Below, one piece after another: positions 11,343 through 22,330 of a stretch of 64,000 nucleotides of DNA. Positions within the stretch are counted from its first letter, which is position 1. Every line of letters begins with the position of its first letter. Origin of the DNA: Dermacentor variabilis (taxonomy: Eukaryota; Arthropoda; Arachnida; Ixodida; Ixodidae); contig NC_134573.1 of assembly GCF_050947875.1 (NCBI RefSeq), positions 51,572,115 through 51,636,114 on the forward strand, written 5' to 3'. The translations under genes were made by a program, and so were the position numbers. The notes under the pieces were generated by a model. It saw only the letters and a list, made by a program, of their open reading frames with translations, was not told the origin of the DNA and searched no databases.

Positions 11343-11764
11343 TGACGCGTGTACTTGTTTGTATTTATCGGGCCACACGTTTCACCGCCTAACAAATGTT
11401 ATCGTACAACGCAGGATGCGCCTGCATGCATCGGAAGTTTCTGGAATGTTATCGATTCTTCAATCCGCTGTCTGTGACCGAGCCTTGCATTCTCTGATCG
11501 CATGTGTGCGCGACGCGAATGGGGTAGAACTTTATGGAAGGCACGCGGGTCCCAGCGATTACTCTGGAACATCCGACGGCTGCTGTATAAAAGCGTACGC
11601 GCTTGACCTGCTGATCAGATTTTCGACGATCGCCGACCATGTTCGCCGCTATCGTTGTGCTATAAGTGTAGCCTGTTTCTGTGGGCACATGTTCGCCCAA
11701 TAAAAGTTAGTTTTGTCTTTCATAGTATTACTACTGTGTTTTTGATTGTCACCACCACGTGACA
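11343..11764 (+). repeat. 5' LTR of Ty3-A
   Basis: 422 bp, starting TGACGCGTG and ending CACGTGACA. It carries TATAAAAG (11586-11593) and AATAAA (11699-11704). Homologous to 16798-17209, 58448-58863 and the inverted 28433-28819. Confidence 0.88.
11586..11593 (+). promoter_or_regulatory. LTR TATA box
   Basis: TATAAAAG in the middle of the LTR, with AATAAA about 110 bases downstream, the usual U3-R layout. The equivalent is TATAAAAA at 17031 and TATAAAAG at 58688, but TATGGGGG in both Ty3-B LTRs. Confidence 0.6.
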
Positions 11765-11766
11765 TC

Positions 11767-11779
11767 TGGTGGAGGTGCT
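11767..11779 (+). other. Putative primer-binding site
   Basis: TGGTGGAGGTGCT lies two bases after the 5' LTR end and is conserved after the Ty3-B 5' LTR (24146-24158). The TGG start is expected for pairing with a tRNA CCA end. I cannot name the tRNA. Confidence 0.5.
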
Positions 11780-11969
11780 TTTCGTTCATGTGCCGGACGC
11801 CCCCGACAAGCCGTGATCCAAGCCCAGACCACAAACAGAACATCAACGTAGTCCCGGACCATCGAGCAAGCCTCCGTCTTCAACAACTGCCCCGGAGCAT
11901 GGATTTCTACCAGAGAAGACCAAGAAGATTGTTGCCAAGGCAACCCCAGTGGCAGCCCCAGCGTCCCCC

Positions 11970-13015
11970 TTCGTGCTGCAGCAGCCCAGTGATCCTCCGA
12001 CGTACCGCGGTTTAACATTCGAGGACCCGGAAACCTGGCTTGAGACAAACGTATGAGAGGGTGACTGCATTTATCAGATAGAACAGCGAAGACCAACTGC
12101 GACATGTCTTCTTCGCATTCGAATACGCTACCAGGACGTGGTTCGATAACCGAGAAGCCACTTAACGACCTGGGACCTTTTCGGAAGCGGCTTTCTGCAG
12201 ACGTACACAAGCGTCGTACGCCGAAAACGAGCCCAAGAACTACTGGACACCCGTGTGCAGCTGCCTAATGAGACCACCGCGATTTTCACAGAAGAAATGA
12301 GCCGCCTATTCCCCCACACTGACCCGGAAATGTTCGAGGAAAAGAAAGTCCGCCTACTGATGCGTGGTGTAAAGGAGGAACTTTTCGCCGGAAGGGTACG
12401 GAGCCCACGGCAGACCGTCTACGAGTTTCTTCGCGAGGCCACTAGCATCGAGAAGACACTGGAAATGCGGAACCGCCAATTCAGCCGCCGCACGAACTCG
12501 ACAAGCGAGGCCGGGATTCAGTCAATGGCCACCGACGACCTGCGCGAGGCTATCCGAGAGGTTGTGCGGGAGGAGCTACAAAAGCTGTTCCCGTCATCAC
12601 AGCCTCACGTGGCTTCTATTGCCAACGCCGTACGTGAAGAGCTCCAACAACTCGGAGTAGTCCCTGAATCGCCGCAGCCTCAGCCGCAAGCGATGACATA
12701 CGCCGCTGTAGCCCGCCGTCACGTTCCCCCTCCGCGCCCACGGCAGGGCCCAGTGACCACAGTTCCGTCGTCCACCACCACCCCCGCCGCCAGCAAGCGA
12801 ACCCGTCACCCAACGCGGCCTTCCAAGGAAGACTGACGTTTGGCGCGCCTCCGACCACCGTCTGCTTTGCTATCACTGCGGAGAAGCCGGGCGCATCTAC
12901 AGCTGGTGCCCATACCGGGAGATGGGACTTCGAGGGTTCGCCATTAACGCGACGCGACCACAGGCTGGCAAACGACCTCGCGATATCTCCGACTACCTCG
13001 CCGCCACTCAGTAGA
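11970..13015 (+). pseudogene. Ty3-A gag
   Basis: The N-terminal part is broken by stops before 12255. An open block at 12255-12836 carries the Gag helical region (LPNETTAIFTEEMSRLF, then KKVRLLMRGVKEELF) and a Pro-rich tail. After a frameshift near 12830 a zinc knuckle follows (about 12868-12910) in the form CYHCGEAGRIYSWC. The C-x2-C-x4-H-x4-C histidine is replaced by Arg, so metal binding is probably lost. Gag would form the particle and bind RNA. Confidence 0.8.
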
Positions 13016-13329
13016 ATCCTCGACGACCATCCCGTTCAACGTCACCAGGCCGCTACCTGTCGTCGCCGCACCGAGCATACACCGGCCCAGCCCGGGACCG
13101 CTCAGCGAGCTCATATCTAAAAAACTAAAAGCAGCAACCGATGGAGGTGCGGTTGCTGTTCGTCGAACTGACGAAGATTCTCCGCCGCTGATTAAGACAA
13201 CGAAGAGACCATCTCGACGACATAATAACGAGACGCCGCCGTCCCAACGAAGTCAGGAAGCCGAGAATACACCGACGAAAGACGACTTGACGACGCGACG
13301 TTCCAGCTTCAGTTCAACACGACGCAGCC

Positions 13330-13734
13330 GTGATCCAACACCAAGACCTAACTGCAACGCCAGACGAAGAACCACCGACCTCGACGTGCTTCTCGACGGC
13401 CGCCTTAGTCAACACATGGGCCAATTACTCTGTCATGAGTGCACACATCGCCGCCCGTTTCAAGAATGTTAAAACTGCACGGGAGGGCCCTCAAATTCGG
13501 ACCGCTGGAGGACACCTCATAACGCCGACTGGAATGTGCCCGGCAAGCATTACAATTCACGGCCGGACTTACCCTGCCACCTTCGTTATTCTCCAACAGT
13601 GTCCACGAGACGTCATTCTCGGCATGGACTTCCTGAATCAACACGGTGCAATCATCGACCTGAAGTCGAAGTCAGTAACGCTGTCTGAAGGTAAAGCGAT
13701 ACCACCGGATAGCCTTCTAGTCAGCGTGCCTTGA
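13330..13734 (+). pseudogene. Ty3-A protease, active site lost
   Basis: Retropepsin-type region that should cut the Gag-Pol polyprotein. In Ty3-B the active site reads LVDTGADYSVMS; here it reads LVNTWANYSVMS, with the catalytic Asp changed to Asn and the Gly to Trp. The second conserved block, VILGMDFLNQHGAIIDL, is kept. The frame stops at 13734 and continues in another frame, so the domain is dead by both active-site loss and frameshift. Confidence 0.85.
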
Positions 13735-13859
13735 GTGTGCTCGAAGATCAAGTGAGCATCCCGCCTCCCTCCAGCATTGTTATTTAGGTCTGTACCGAAG
13801 CCTCTGCTGAAGTAGAAGTAGTCATCGAAGGCGACCAACGTCTACTGCTCGGTCGCGAA

Positions 13860-15420
13860 AATTGCGTCGCAAGAGGGATCGCTCGAATGCACGGAGGGAA
13901 ACCGGAAGTTATGCTAACCAAATTCAGCCAAGACTTCAAGCACAACAACAAGGGCACGGCAATCGCGTACATCGGGGAAATTGTGGACACCAGCAATGCC
14001 TTTGTCCTCTCGCATTCTACAGCACCTACCCCGATGAGCACCGTCCCCGAACCAGACTTCGACGTAAATCCAAGCATTCCTATGAGTAAGCAGCAACAGA
14101 TCAGAAGTCTTCTCCGACGATACAAAGACTGCTTTTCGACGTCATCGAGGATTCGACAAACACCACTTCGCGTAATAACCGAAGAGTGCACTCAACCACG
14201 CCAACAGAGCCCTTACCGAGTTTCGACGCGAGAACGTGAAGGTATTAGGCAACAAGTCGAAGAAATGCTGCGCGACGTCATCATCCAGCCGTCGAAAAGC
14301 CCGTGGGCATCTCCTGTAGTCCTTGTGAAGAAAAAGTAGGGAAGCCTACGCTTCTGCGTCGATTATCGTCAACAGACCAAGATGACCAGGAAGAAGGACG
14401 TGTACCCCCTTCCATGGATAGACGACGCGTTGGATCGGCTCTGCAATGTTAAATACTTCTTTTCGATGGACCTCAAGTCTGGCTACTAGCAAATAGAAGT
14501 CGACGACAAAGATCGCGAAAAGACCGCCTTCATCACGCAAGATGGCCTCTACGAGTTCAAGTTCATGCCATTCGGACTGTGCTCGGTGCCGGCAAAGTTT
14601 CAGCGCATCATGGACACGGTTTGAGCAGGATTGAAGTGGCAGGCGTGTCTTTTTTATTTGGATGACGTCGTTGTCTTCGCCGGAAATTCCGACGATCACC
14701 TTAGGCGACTTGCAACAGTACTAGAGGCCATCAGTTCATCAAGGCTTTCTCTTAAGCCGGAAAATTGCCGCTTCGCTTACGGCGAGCTGCTGTTTCTAGG
14801 TCACGTCATCAGCAAATCTGGAGTCCGCCCCGACCCGCGGAAGACAGCTGCCATCGCAATGTTCCCGCACCCCATCGACAAGAAGGCAGTGCGTACATTC
14901 CTTGGCATGTGTGCCTACTACGAGCGCTTTGTCTCGGATTTTTCGCGCATCGCGGAGCCACTAACATATCTGAAAATTGTGATATCGAGTTCGAGTGGGA
15001 AACGCCGCAGGCCGATGCATTTCAAGAACTCAAACGACGCATGCAGTTGCCGCCAATACTTGCACACTTCGACGAGAACGCCGATATCGAAATCCACACT
15101 GACGACAGTAGCCTAGGCCTCGGTGCAGTCCTAGTCCAGAGGAAAGACTGACTTGAACGGGTGATATTTTATGCTTGCCGGTGGCTGTCAAAAGGGGAAG
15201 GCAATTATTCTACGACAGAAAAGGAATGCCTCGCAATCATTTGAGCGACCGCAAAATTCCACCCTTACCTTTATGGCACGCCATTCAAAATTGTCAGCGA
15301 CCATCACGCGCAGTGTTGGCTAGCTAACTTAAAGGATCCTTCAGGACGGCTGGCGTGGTGGAGCCTCAGACCACAAGAATATGACGTCACAGTAATATAC
15401 AAGTCCGGAAGAAAACTCTG
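13860..15420 (+). pseudogene. Ty3-A reverse transcriptase and RNase H
   Basis: The RT lead-in is at 13887-14339. After an in-frame TAG come the palm motifs: FSMDLKSGY, then another stop in place of Trp, FGLCSVPAKFQRIMDTV followed by TGA, and FYLDDVVVFAGN with an intact YLDD box near 14655. The connection (FLGHVISKSGVRPDPRK) and thumb follow, with a shift near 14970. RNase H remnants run to about 15420 ([30 protein letters not shown], then a stop). At least five lesions make it non-functional. It is co-linear with Ty3-B and Ty3-C. Confidence 0.88.
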
Positions 15421-15429
15421 ACGCCGACT

Positions 15430-16690
15430 ACTTATCACGCGCCCCCATCGATCCCCCGCCGCAAGACGACGAGGACAACGACGTCTTCCTTGGAATAATA
15501 AGCGCGGAAAACTTCACTAAACAACAGCGAGCCGGTCCGGAGCTAAAAGGCCTCGTGGAGTGTCTGAAAGGGAACACCGACGTGTTCCCTAGGGCATTTA
15601 AGCGCGGGTTGTCTTCGTTCACGCTGCAAAACAACTTCCTCGTGAAGAATTCCTCACTCACCCGTGCCAGCTACCTTCCTGTCAGCGCTGCGTCCAGAAG
15701 TATTGAACGCCCTACATGTCGATCCACCCGCTGGGCACCTCGCATTCTCCCGGGCGCTGTCGATGATACAGGAGAGGTATTACTGGCCGCGTCTGACCGC
15801 CGACGTCGCCCGTTACGTCAAGACATGCCGCGACATCCAGCGACGCAAGACACCACCGACAAGGCCAGCAGGATTACTACAGCCGATCGAACCTCCTCGC
15901 CGACCATTCCAGCAGAATGGGATGGATTTATTGGGGCCGTTTCCGACGTCAACATCCGGGAATAACTGGCGCAGCCGAAGTGGCGAAATTTTTCGGCGAG
16001 AACATCCTCCTGCGACACGGTGCCCCTGAAGTTCTCATCACCGTCAGGGCAACAGCTTTTACAGCCGAGCTCACCCAAGCCATTCTGCAATACAGCCAGA
16101 CAATTCACAGGAGGTCAACTGCCTAACACCCGCAGACGAATGGTCTCACGGAGTGCCTGAACAAGACCCTCGCCGACATGCTCTAAATGTTGGTCGACGT
16201 CGAACACAAGACCTGGGATGCCGTCCTGCCGTACGCAGCATTCTCTTACAACATGGCGGTGCAAGAAACAACACAGATCACGCCGTTTAAGCCGGTTTAC
16301 GGCAGGAACCCGACAACGACACTCGACGCCATGTTGCCACACTTCACTGAGGAAGAAAATCTTGACGTCGCTACCTATCTCCAGCGCGCCGAAGAAGCCC
16401 GACAGCTCGCCCGCCTAAGGATCAAGAACCAGTAGCGTACCGACAGCCGACACTACAACCTCCGACGACTCTTCGTCGAGTACCCGCCCGGCGACCGTGT
16501 TTCTTATGGACCCCGATACGCCTACGAGGACTGAGTGAGAAACTATTGAGACGCTATTTCGGACCCACAAGGTCATTCGACGTATTGGTGCACTGGACTA
16601 AGAGGTCGTGCCAGACGGCATTTTGCATTCACAGCGGCGCCGCGGAGGATCTAAGTGGTCCACGTGGTGCGCCTTAAGCCATTTTACAGA
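15430..16690 (+). pseudogene. Ty3-A integrase, catalytic Asp deleted
   Basis: The N-terminal HHCC zinc region keeps both His and the first Cys but has CRDI in place of CRDC. Near 15960 a deletion of about 75 bp, relative to Ty3-C 57510-57590, removes the segment with the first catalytic Asp (ATDYLTRF in Ty3-C). The second Asp lies in a changed context (ITVRATAF for ITDRGTAF), so it is lost too. Further stops occur at 16122 and 16185. The C-terminal part reads VDVEHKTWDAVLPYAAFSYN and onward to about 16690. Confidence 0.85.
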
Positions 16691-16779
16691 CGCTGACAAA
16701 CTTTTGTTGTTATGTTGTTTTCTTTGCTACGAGTGATTTTCTTTATTACTTTGGTTTGTGTGCAGCATCGGGTCGATGC

Positions 16780-16797
16780 TTTTTAAGAGGGGGGTAT
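16780..16797 (+). other. Polypurine tract of Ty3-A
   Basis: TTTTTAAGAGGGGGGTAT directly before the 3' LTR would prime plus-strand DNA synthesis. It is preceded by a short palindrome (AGCATCGGGTCGATGCT, 16764-16780) that recurs at the 3' ends of the related copies. Confidence 0.75.
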
Positions 16798-17209
16798 TGA
16801 CAAGTGTACTTGTCTGTATTTATCGTGCGACACGTTTCACCGCCTAACAAATGTTATCGTGCAAAGAAGGACGCGCCTTCATGTATCGGAAATTTCTGGA
16901 ATGTTATCGATTCTTCCATCCGCTCTCTGTGACCGGGCCTTGTGTAATCTGATCGCATGTGTGCGCGACGCGAACTTTCTGGAAGGCACGCGAGTCCCAG
17001 CGATTACTCTGGAACATCTGACGGCTGCTGTATAAAAAGCGGACGCGCTTGACCCGCTGATCCGATTTTCGACGATCGCCGACCTTGTTCGTCGCTATCG
17101 TTGTGCTATATGTGTAGCTTGTTTTTGTGGACACAGGTTCGCCCAATAAAGGGAGTTTTGTCTTTCACAGTATTGCTAGTGTGTTCTTCAACGACACCAC
17201 CACGGCGCA
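16798..17209 (+). repeat. 3' LTR of Ty3-A
   Basis: 412 bp, TGACAAGTG to CGGCGCA, with TATAAAAA at 17031-17038 and an AATAAA poly(A) signal. It is followed by the ATAT duplication at 17210-17213. Confidence 0.88.
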
Positions 17210-17720
17210 ATATCATCCAGAGTTCGAAGAGCCCTTAGGCTCTTCCGTTAGTCTCGGTGAAGGAAACTGTTCTGCATCGTTTATCGGCGGCTCAATAAGA
17301 TCACAAAGCAGCACTTATACCCATTCCCACGGAAATACAACGCATTGCAGCGGCTCTGTAACGCTAAGTAGTTTTCGTCGATAAATCTCAAGACTATTTA
17401 CTACCAAATAGAAGTAGACTAGACCGATCTCGAGAAGGCGACCTTCATTCCACCGGACGGTCTCTGCGAGTTGAATCTCACGCTATTCGGGCTATGCTCA
17501 ACGCCTACGATGTTCCAGCATGTAATGAATACGGAGATAGCAACGCTGAAGTGGCAGACTTGTCTCGTCTACTTGGGTGATGTCCTTATCTTCGCCGGGA
17601 ATTTTGACGTTCACCTTCCTGGGCTTAGCACAGTGCTAGAGGCAATCAGATCATCACGGCTCATAGCGCTTTGCTTAAGATGACCCTATATTCCTGGACG
17701 ACGTCGTCAGCAAATCTGAA
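17210..17720 (+). pseudogene. Older Ty3/gypsy pol, right half
   Basis: This continues the frame broken at 11342: the I-I-Q equivalent (ATATCATCCAG), then a decayed finger region. A readable RT palm follows in 17471-17683, with FGLCSTPTMFQHVMNTEIA and a YLGD box in place of YLDD (VYLGDVLIFAGN). It ends near 17720 at VSKSEIP. The Gly in the active site and several stops show that the element was inactive. The split by Ty3-A proves it is the older insertion. Confidence 0.85.
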
Positions 17721-17727
17721 ATCCCTG

Positions 17728-17757
17728 CACTGTACAGCACTGTACAGCACTGTACGC
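17728..17757 (+). repeat. Short tandem repeat, 10-bp unit
   Basis: ACTGTACAGC is repeated nearly three times and contains the self-complementary TGTACA. It lies right after the Ty3 relic. Confidence 0.6.
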
Positions 17758-18839
17758 AACACGAGTACGAGTGTAGCCGAGCGCAGTATTGTTGTCCTTG
17801 CTTTTGCGGCACGCCAAACACGACGAGTAAACTTCGCTTGATTTCAGTTTTTAATTCCGTTAAATAGATTGCTGTCTGTGTTTTGTATGTTGTAAACTCA
17901 GTGATTCACATCATTAGCTCCACCTGACCTGTACGAAAATTCTGGGCATGTACTGCTTCATTCACGATTGACAATAAACAATGTAAACTTACTAGTCTGA
18001 CGTGTTTTCTTGCCAGTTGAGGCCTCTCGGTCACCTGGCGATATAATAAAGGCATCGGTAGTCATTTTAGAGTATCATAAACACGAACGCCGCCCCGAAA
18101 GCGGTAGCTAAACGCCTAAACACAACCAGCGAGCCCCGCAACGAACTCCACTAGCCGCTGCCGTACCAGACATATTGGTCAATATGTAATGTTGATTATA
18201 TTAGTTTTGATTTTGCCAGCGCCATTTCTCGGTCACACACTTTAGGTCACAACGCTACCGCTACTTTTATTTATGTTTCACTGTGGAAGGTACAGTTTCC
18301 CTTCTCTAAATTTATATAGGTGTTATATGGTTGAGCCGAGTTTCGCTGGCGCCAGAAATTTGACCTTCATTTCACCGCAGCTGTGCCGTAGCCTTGGCAA
18401 CGTATCACGTGACTCGCCCCTCCAAGCTCTGCCGCCTCCGCGTGCGCGGGCAGCCGGCGCGGGATTGGCGCACGCGTTCTCCGCAACTAGGTCGCCGCGT
18501 GCCTGGTTAAGGCAACACCAACTTAAAAGGGAGAATGCCTTAGTTTTGCGGCCTTTTCACTCGCACTACGGCAGCAGATGTCGAATTAGGCGCCTAACGA
18601 CTTCGTCGAGTCATTGCGGCGTCGCAGCATCGCGCGTACGGCTGAAGAGTCACCCTACGGCCGCGCAGAATCGACATTCCCCGGCGCGTCTTTGTCGACG
18701 TGCATCTTTTCGCCGTTCAGTTGCTCGTGTTATGCGTATTACTGTCAGGGTTTCGGTGTATGAGAGCTTTGGAAATGTGAACGGAAGGACGCTGAGTTGC
18801 CGTGCAAATGGCTGTGTACCGATCAAGGCAGAAAACTGG
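17758..18839. other. Spacer with CpG-rich stretch (18360-18740)
   Basis: The 18360-18740 part is strikingly rich in CG dinucleotides compared with its surroundings. It could be the promoter or 5' leader region of the THAP gene downstream. A 230-codon ORF (18273-18965) spans it, but it ends inside a hairpin repeat and shows no recognisable domain, so it is not called as a gene. No TATA box was identified. Confidence 0.4.
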
Positions 18840-18981
18840 GCTAGTTGGTGTGTCATCATTAATGAAAAGACTAGCTCACATAACAGCGACATAGACAGAG
18901 AAGACGACAGGGACGAGCGCTCGCCCTGTCGTCTTCTCTGTCTGTGTCCCTGTTATTTGCGCTAGTCTTTTGATTAATAAG
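18840..18981. repeat. Hairpin repeat (CTAGTTGGT / GACTAGC family)
   Basis: After CTAGTTGGT (18841) there is an almost perfect inverted repeat. The left arm is about 18855-18918 and the right arm about 18919-18981, with the centre in CGAGCGCTCG (18914-18923). The arms share AGACTAGC, AACAG, ACAGAGAAGACGACAGG and other blocks with few mismatches. The repeat ends exactly where the THAP coding exon begins. Confidence 0.85.
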
Positions 18982-19955
18982 GCTGTCTACGGCGCTGCCG
19001 CCGCAACTACACCGGCGAGACGAAGGTGCACATGTTCATGTTCACGAGGGAGGAAACACTGAGGAACGCTTGGATACGCACTGTGCAGAGAGAAAACCTT
19101 TCGGTCGCCGAAAGGTCCGGGGTAAGCTAATGTTTTCTTATGGCAGTGTTATTTTGTAGCAGCACTAACGAGGCAACGCACCGAAAGATGGAACAAAGCT
19201 ACTGCCGACGCAGGTCGCGTTCGCCCGCCTTCACGCCGCGTAAACATGCACGCGACATTACAGTGTTGCAGATGTCACCTGCGTTTGTGTTTACGAGACG
19301 CCATTACGTAAACACAAGTAAACGCATATCTACAACAGGAACTTGTATCAGAAGCGTAGCGCGAAGTAGAAGAAGCGGCGACTTCCGACGCTACATGAAG
19401 AGTGAGCCCAATATTCCTTACACTGTCTAAACTTGCCGAAGCGCCGTCAGAGAGCGTGGCTGTAGTTACGGGCAGTGCGTGCCTTCTGCGTGAACGCGGA
19501 GAAACGCCGACGGCTTCAGTGGTAGCTCTGTCCTATCTTTCGGTGCGTTGCCTAGTTGGTGCTACTACGATTTCATTGACGATATTCATACACGTGTTAG
19601 CGGTGCACAAGCTGCGCTTTTGTAAGTACCCATGAGTTTGCTCATAGGAGGTAAAATTTATTTCTAGATATGCGAGCTTCACTTCACGGAGGAGGACATT
19701 ATCCGGGTAGCCTCACACGCCGCTCAAGAAACTGGCCGCAACGCCACAGTGCCGCGATCTGATGTGGGCCTTCGCCCGGACTCTGTACCGTGGAAGTTGC
19801 CGAAATGTCCGAGCTACATGTCTAGAGAAGCTCAGAAAAGGGAAGACACTGACTTCAAGCGAGCGCGCATAGCTCATGCTGCCCTCCAGAAAGCCATCGC
19901 TGAATTCAACGAGGCGTTTAACAGAGCACGAGATGACGATAAAGTAACATTTTAA
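18981..19955 (+). CDS. THAP-domain protein, two exons, 5' end missing
   Basis: Exon A (18981-19121) reads GCLRRCRRNYTGETKVHMFM, then F-T-R-E-E-T-L-R-N-A-W. Exon B (19668-19952, stop TAA 19953-19955) starts I-C-E-L-H-F and continues to GLRPDSVPWKLPKCPSY. Together they give the C2CH zinc signature (C-x3-C ... C-x2-H) plus the invariant Trp and Pro of the THAP DNA-binding domain. The donor GTAAGC at 19122 and acceptor TTTCTAG at 19661-19667 join in phase 0 and restore the domain. A Lys/Glu-rich, possibly coiled-coil tail follows. No ATG is visible: a stop precedes exon A and the hairpin repeat abuts it, so an upstream exon or a truncation must be assumed. It could be a host gene or a domesticated or decayed transposon protein. 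Confidence 0.72.
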
Positions 19956-20012
19956 GCGCAACTTACCAATCACTTGAGGAAACAGGAGATGAAGTTCCGA
20001 GACGTAATTAAA

Positions 20013-20320
20013 AAGATGAAAGGCTTCTCATTCACAGCATCGACGATGGAGCACCGGGGCTGAAGCACTGTGTTTGCGTGAAAGCAGACTTGGGCGTGAC
20101 GCTACATGTCATGAAAATTTCCGTAAAAAAGCTAGGCGAAAATCTCTGCAATCCCGAAATAGCGAGCATTAAAAGGGGTCTTGAGGTACTCCTCGAAGGC
20201 ATCGATAAATGGGACGGTGACCTGATGTCCAAATCAGTTGCGGCAATTTCCGAGGCTATTTGTTTACTGCTGGATCAGTTTTCCACATACCAAGCAGAAG
20301 ACGATGCCGACTGCGCTTGA
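20013..20320 (+). CDS. Open frame downstream of THAP gene, unrecognised
   Basis: The frame is open for about 100 codons and ends at TGA 20318-20320. It reads HSIDDGAPGLKHCVCVKADL and later SIKRGLEVLLEGIDKWDGDL. It has no convincing ATG near its start. The THAP frame itself stays open for 33 codons after its TAA (AQLTNHLRKQEMKFRDVIKK), so this may be a 3' part of the same gene disconnected by a stop and a shift. An unannotated exon is the alternative. Function unknown. Confidence 0.3.
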
Positions 20321-20339
20321 TTTTTGAAACGGCAAGTCA

Positions 20340-21382
20340 CTTTTTTACCTATCAAAAAGCAGCGCCGACGGTGCTCTGCTGAATTCATGTTCTGCTGCAT
20401 TCTTTACACTATATTGCCCCACGCTGTAAAATAATTTACACACCTAAGGGTTTTTTTGAGTGTCTATAACAAGCCCCCCAGCACCCTTGAAAAAGCTGTA
20501 TTTTATAGGGAAAACACCCTTATGATGGTTATTATATTTTCCAATAACACTCTATTTATTCAGGGTGTTTCGAACAAAATATTACCCTTTGGCCCATGGG
20601 GTGTAAGGGTGTGATCAGGAATATATTACGCCTTCACCTATTGGGTGTTATGAGCAATATAATAGCCCTTGCTATAAGGGTGCTGAAGTACGTCATGTCG
20701 TAGCGGGTACATATGCACTTCATTGTGTTTGAAAAATTCAACAGTCAGGCTGGCACACAGAAATGTTATGTATGGTGCGCATACAATAAGTAATGCGTTT
20801 CCAAATGCATGGCATAATAACTTTGACAGAAAACACATAATCACATGTGAGTGTTCTGCGTGAGATGGTCCCATTTACCACAGATACAGAAAGAGTGACT
20901 TCATGGAGGGTCATTTATTCTAGCATCCTGTACAATAATTAGAGCTTGCACTAAGCCTTGTATGTGATGAGAAGTCTTGTGGCCGTTCTACATTGAAGAA
21001 GTCGCATTCAAACCAATGTTGCAGGGCCCAGGTGAGGCTGGTGGTGCGTTTGTGTAACTTCATTTCAATGTCAAAAACCGAGCCATCATAGATGAAGCCA
21101 TTTCTTCATTGATCGCTGTAGCCATCTGCTTTTTTTTCTGCCTGCAAAATGATTTGTTGCGGTTTAATGTCAGGCAAAGTACACGAAACATGACATGCAG
21201 CGCTTCCCTGCACCATTCAGTTTAATATTTCAAGATCCCAAGATGACCAGGAAAAAGAAAACAAGCACAGACAGTGTTTACTTCCAAGAAACTGTTATTT
21301 GGAAAGAATAAGGCATTTAATAGTGCCACATCATAAATGTAGGAGATACAGGCTACATAATTATATGAGGTCGATTCTGAAA
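20340..21382. other. Spacer, GGGTGT-rich at 20430-20700
   Basis: GGGTGT and its complement ACACCC occur several times in both orientations between 20430 and 20700, often as AAGGGTGT or ACACCCTTA. This may be a decayed terminal-repeat element, but I could not define ends. No gene was recognised in the rest. Confidence 0.35.
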
Positions 21383-21582
21383 TTATTGCCTCCAAGCCCA
21401 CTGCTTTGCCAATATTACTGCAAACATTTTGAACACTTTATCATTAATGCACTAATGTGTAAGCTATCGAATGTCACTTGCTTCACCTTCCTATCTCTTC
21501 TCATTTCATCATAATCGAGCAATTCATGACATCCAGTGGTGACATCCAGTTGAAACGGTAGGCTGTAATTGAATTTTTTACT

Positions 21583-21972
21583 GTGGAAGGTTGCGCTTAT
21601 ATCAACATTCTTCGCCATCTGACTTCAGTTTACGGGGATGCCTGTGTTGATATCGGCACTGTGCGGAGGTGGATAAGGACTGTGAAAGACCAAAATCCTG
21701 CCGCATCAAATTTTAAGGATCAGCACCGAAGTGGACGGCCCACAATGGCTTCTGATGAAGGTCATGAACATCAGGCGGATGAGTTGACTCGGGGAAATTG
21801 CAGGATCAAGCAACACCAGATTGCAACAGCACTCGCCATTTCCATTGGCTCTGTGAACCACATCATTAAAGACAAGCATTACAAGAAGACTTGCGCTTGC
21901 TGGGTACCATGGCAACTGACGACTGACATGAAAAAGTCGAAGCATAGCCACCAAGTTCAAAGCTTCTTGTAA
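21583..21972 (+). pseudogene. Mariner transposase N-terminal fragment (left arm)
   Basis: The frame starts with a TTG-type codon in mid-domain and encodes EGCAYINILRHLTSVYGDAC, then TVRRWIRTVKDQNPA, SGRPTMASDEGHEHQADELT and SIGSVNHIIKDKHY. These match the paired helix-turn-helix DNA-binding region of mariner (SETMAR-like) transposases, including the GRP linker between the two helix-turn-helix motifs. It ends at TAA 21970-21972, in the loop and right arm, before any catalytic Asp. The upstream part is interrupted. Confidence 0.85.
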
Positions 21973-22330
21973 TCTAGGAGGTTCTTAATGATGTGGTTCA
22001 CTGAACCCGTGCAAATTTCAAGTGCTTCGCAATGTGGTGCTGCTTGATCCTGCAATTGCCCCGAGTCATCTCGTTCGCCTCATGCTGATGATCCTCATCA
22101 GAACCCGGTGTGGGCCGTCCAGTTCGCTGCTGATCCTGGACATTTGATGCGGATGGATTTTGCATCTTTCAGAGTCCTTGCCCTCCTCCGCACAGTGCTG
22201 ACTTTAACACAGGTATCCCCGTAAACTGCTTTATGGCGGCAATGAATGCTGATGGGCGCACAACCTTCCGCAGTGAGAAATTCAATTACAGGCCGCTGTT
22301 TCAACCGGACATCCCCATTAGATGCCACGA
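21960..22330 (-). pseudogene. Mariner transposase N-terminal fragment (right arm)
   Basis: On the minus strand the open block 22098-22328 reads MASNGDVRLKQRPVIEFLTA, then EGCAPISIHCRHKAVYGDTC, and breaks up after TVRRRARTLKD. Traces of SVNHIIK are at about 21990-22010. Compared with the left arm it retains more of the start (RPVIEFLTAEGC) but has more frameshifts later. Confidence 0.82.

Larger units (their letters stand above)
11343..17209 (+). mobile_element. Ty3/gypsy retrotransposon Ty3-A, complete but dead
   Basis: This is a full LTR element: 5' LTR 11343-11764, putative primer site, gag, protease, RT/RNase H, integrase, polypurine tract, 3' LTR 16798-17209. ATAT occurs on both flanks (11339-11342 and 17210-17213), and the interrupted pol frame of the host element resumes immediately afterwards. 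This defines the ends well; the LTR runs TG...CA. The two LTRs differ at many sites plus a roughly 10-bp indel, so the insertion is not recent. Every coding region carries stops, shifts or lost active-site residues. No env-like ORF is seen. Confidence 0.9.

Noticed and set aside
18273..18965. 230-codon ORF as a protein gene
   Set aside because: Its last ~40 codons lie in a hairpin repeat, the rest is CpG-rich sequence without a recognisable domain, and the ORF length is explained by GC composition.
21583..21972. Functional mariner transposase
   Set aside because: Only the DNA-binding part is present; the catalytic region is missing and the frame runs into the inverted arm.
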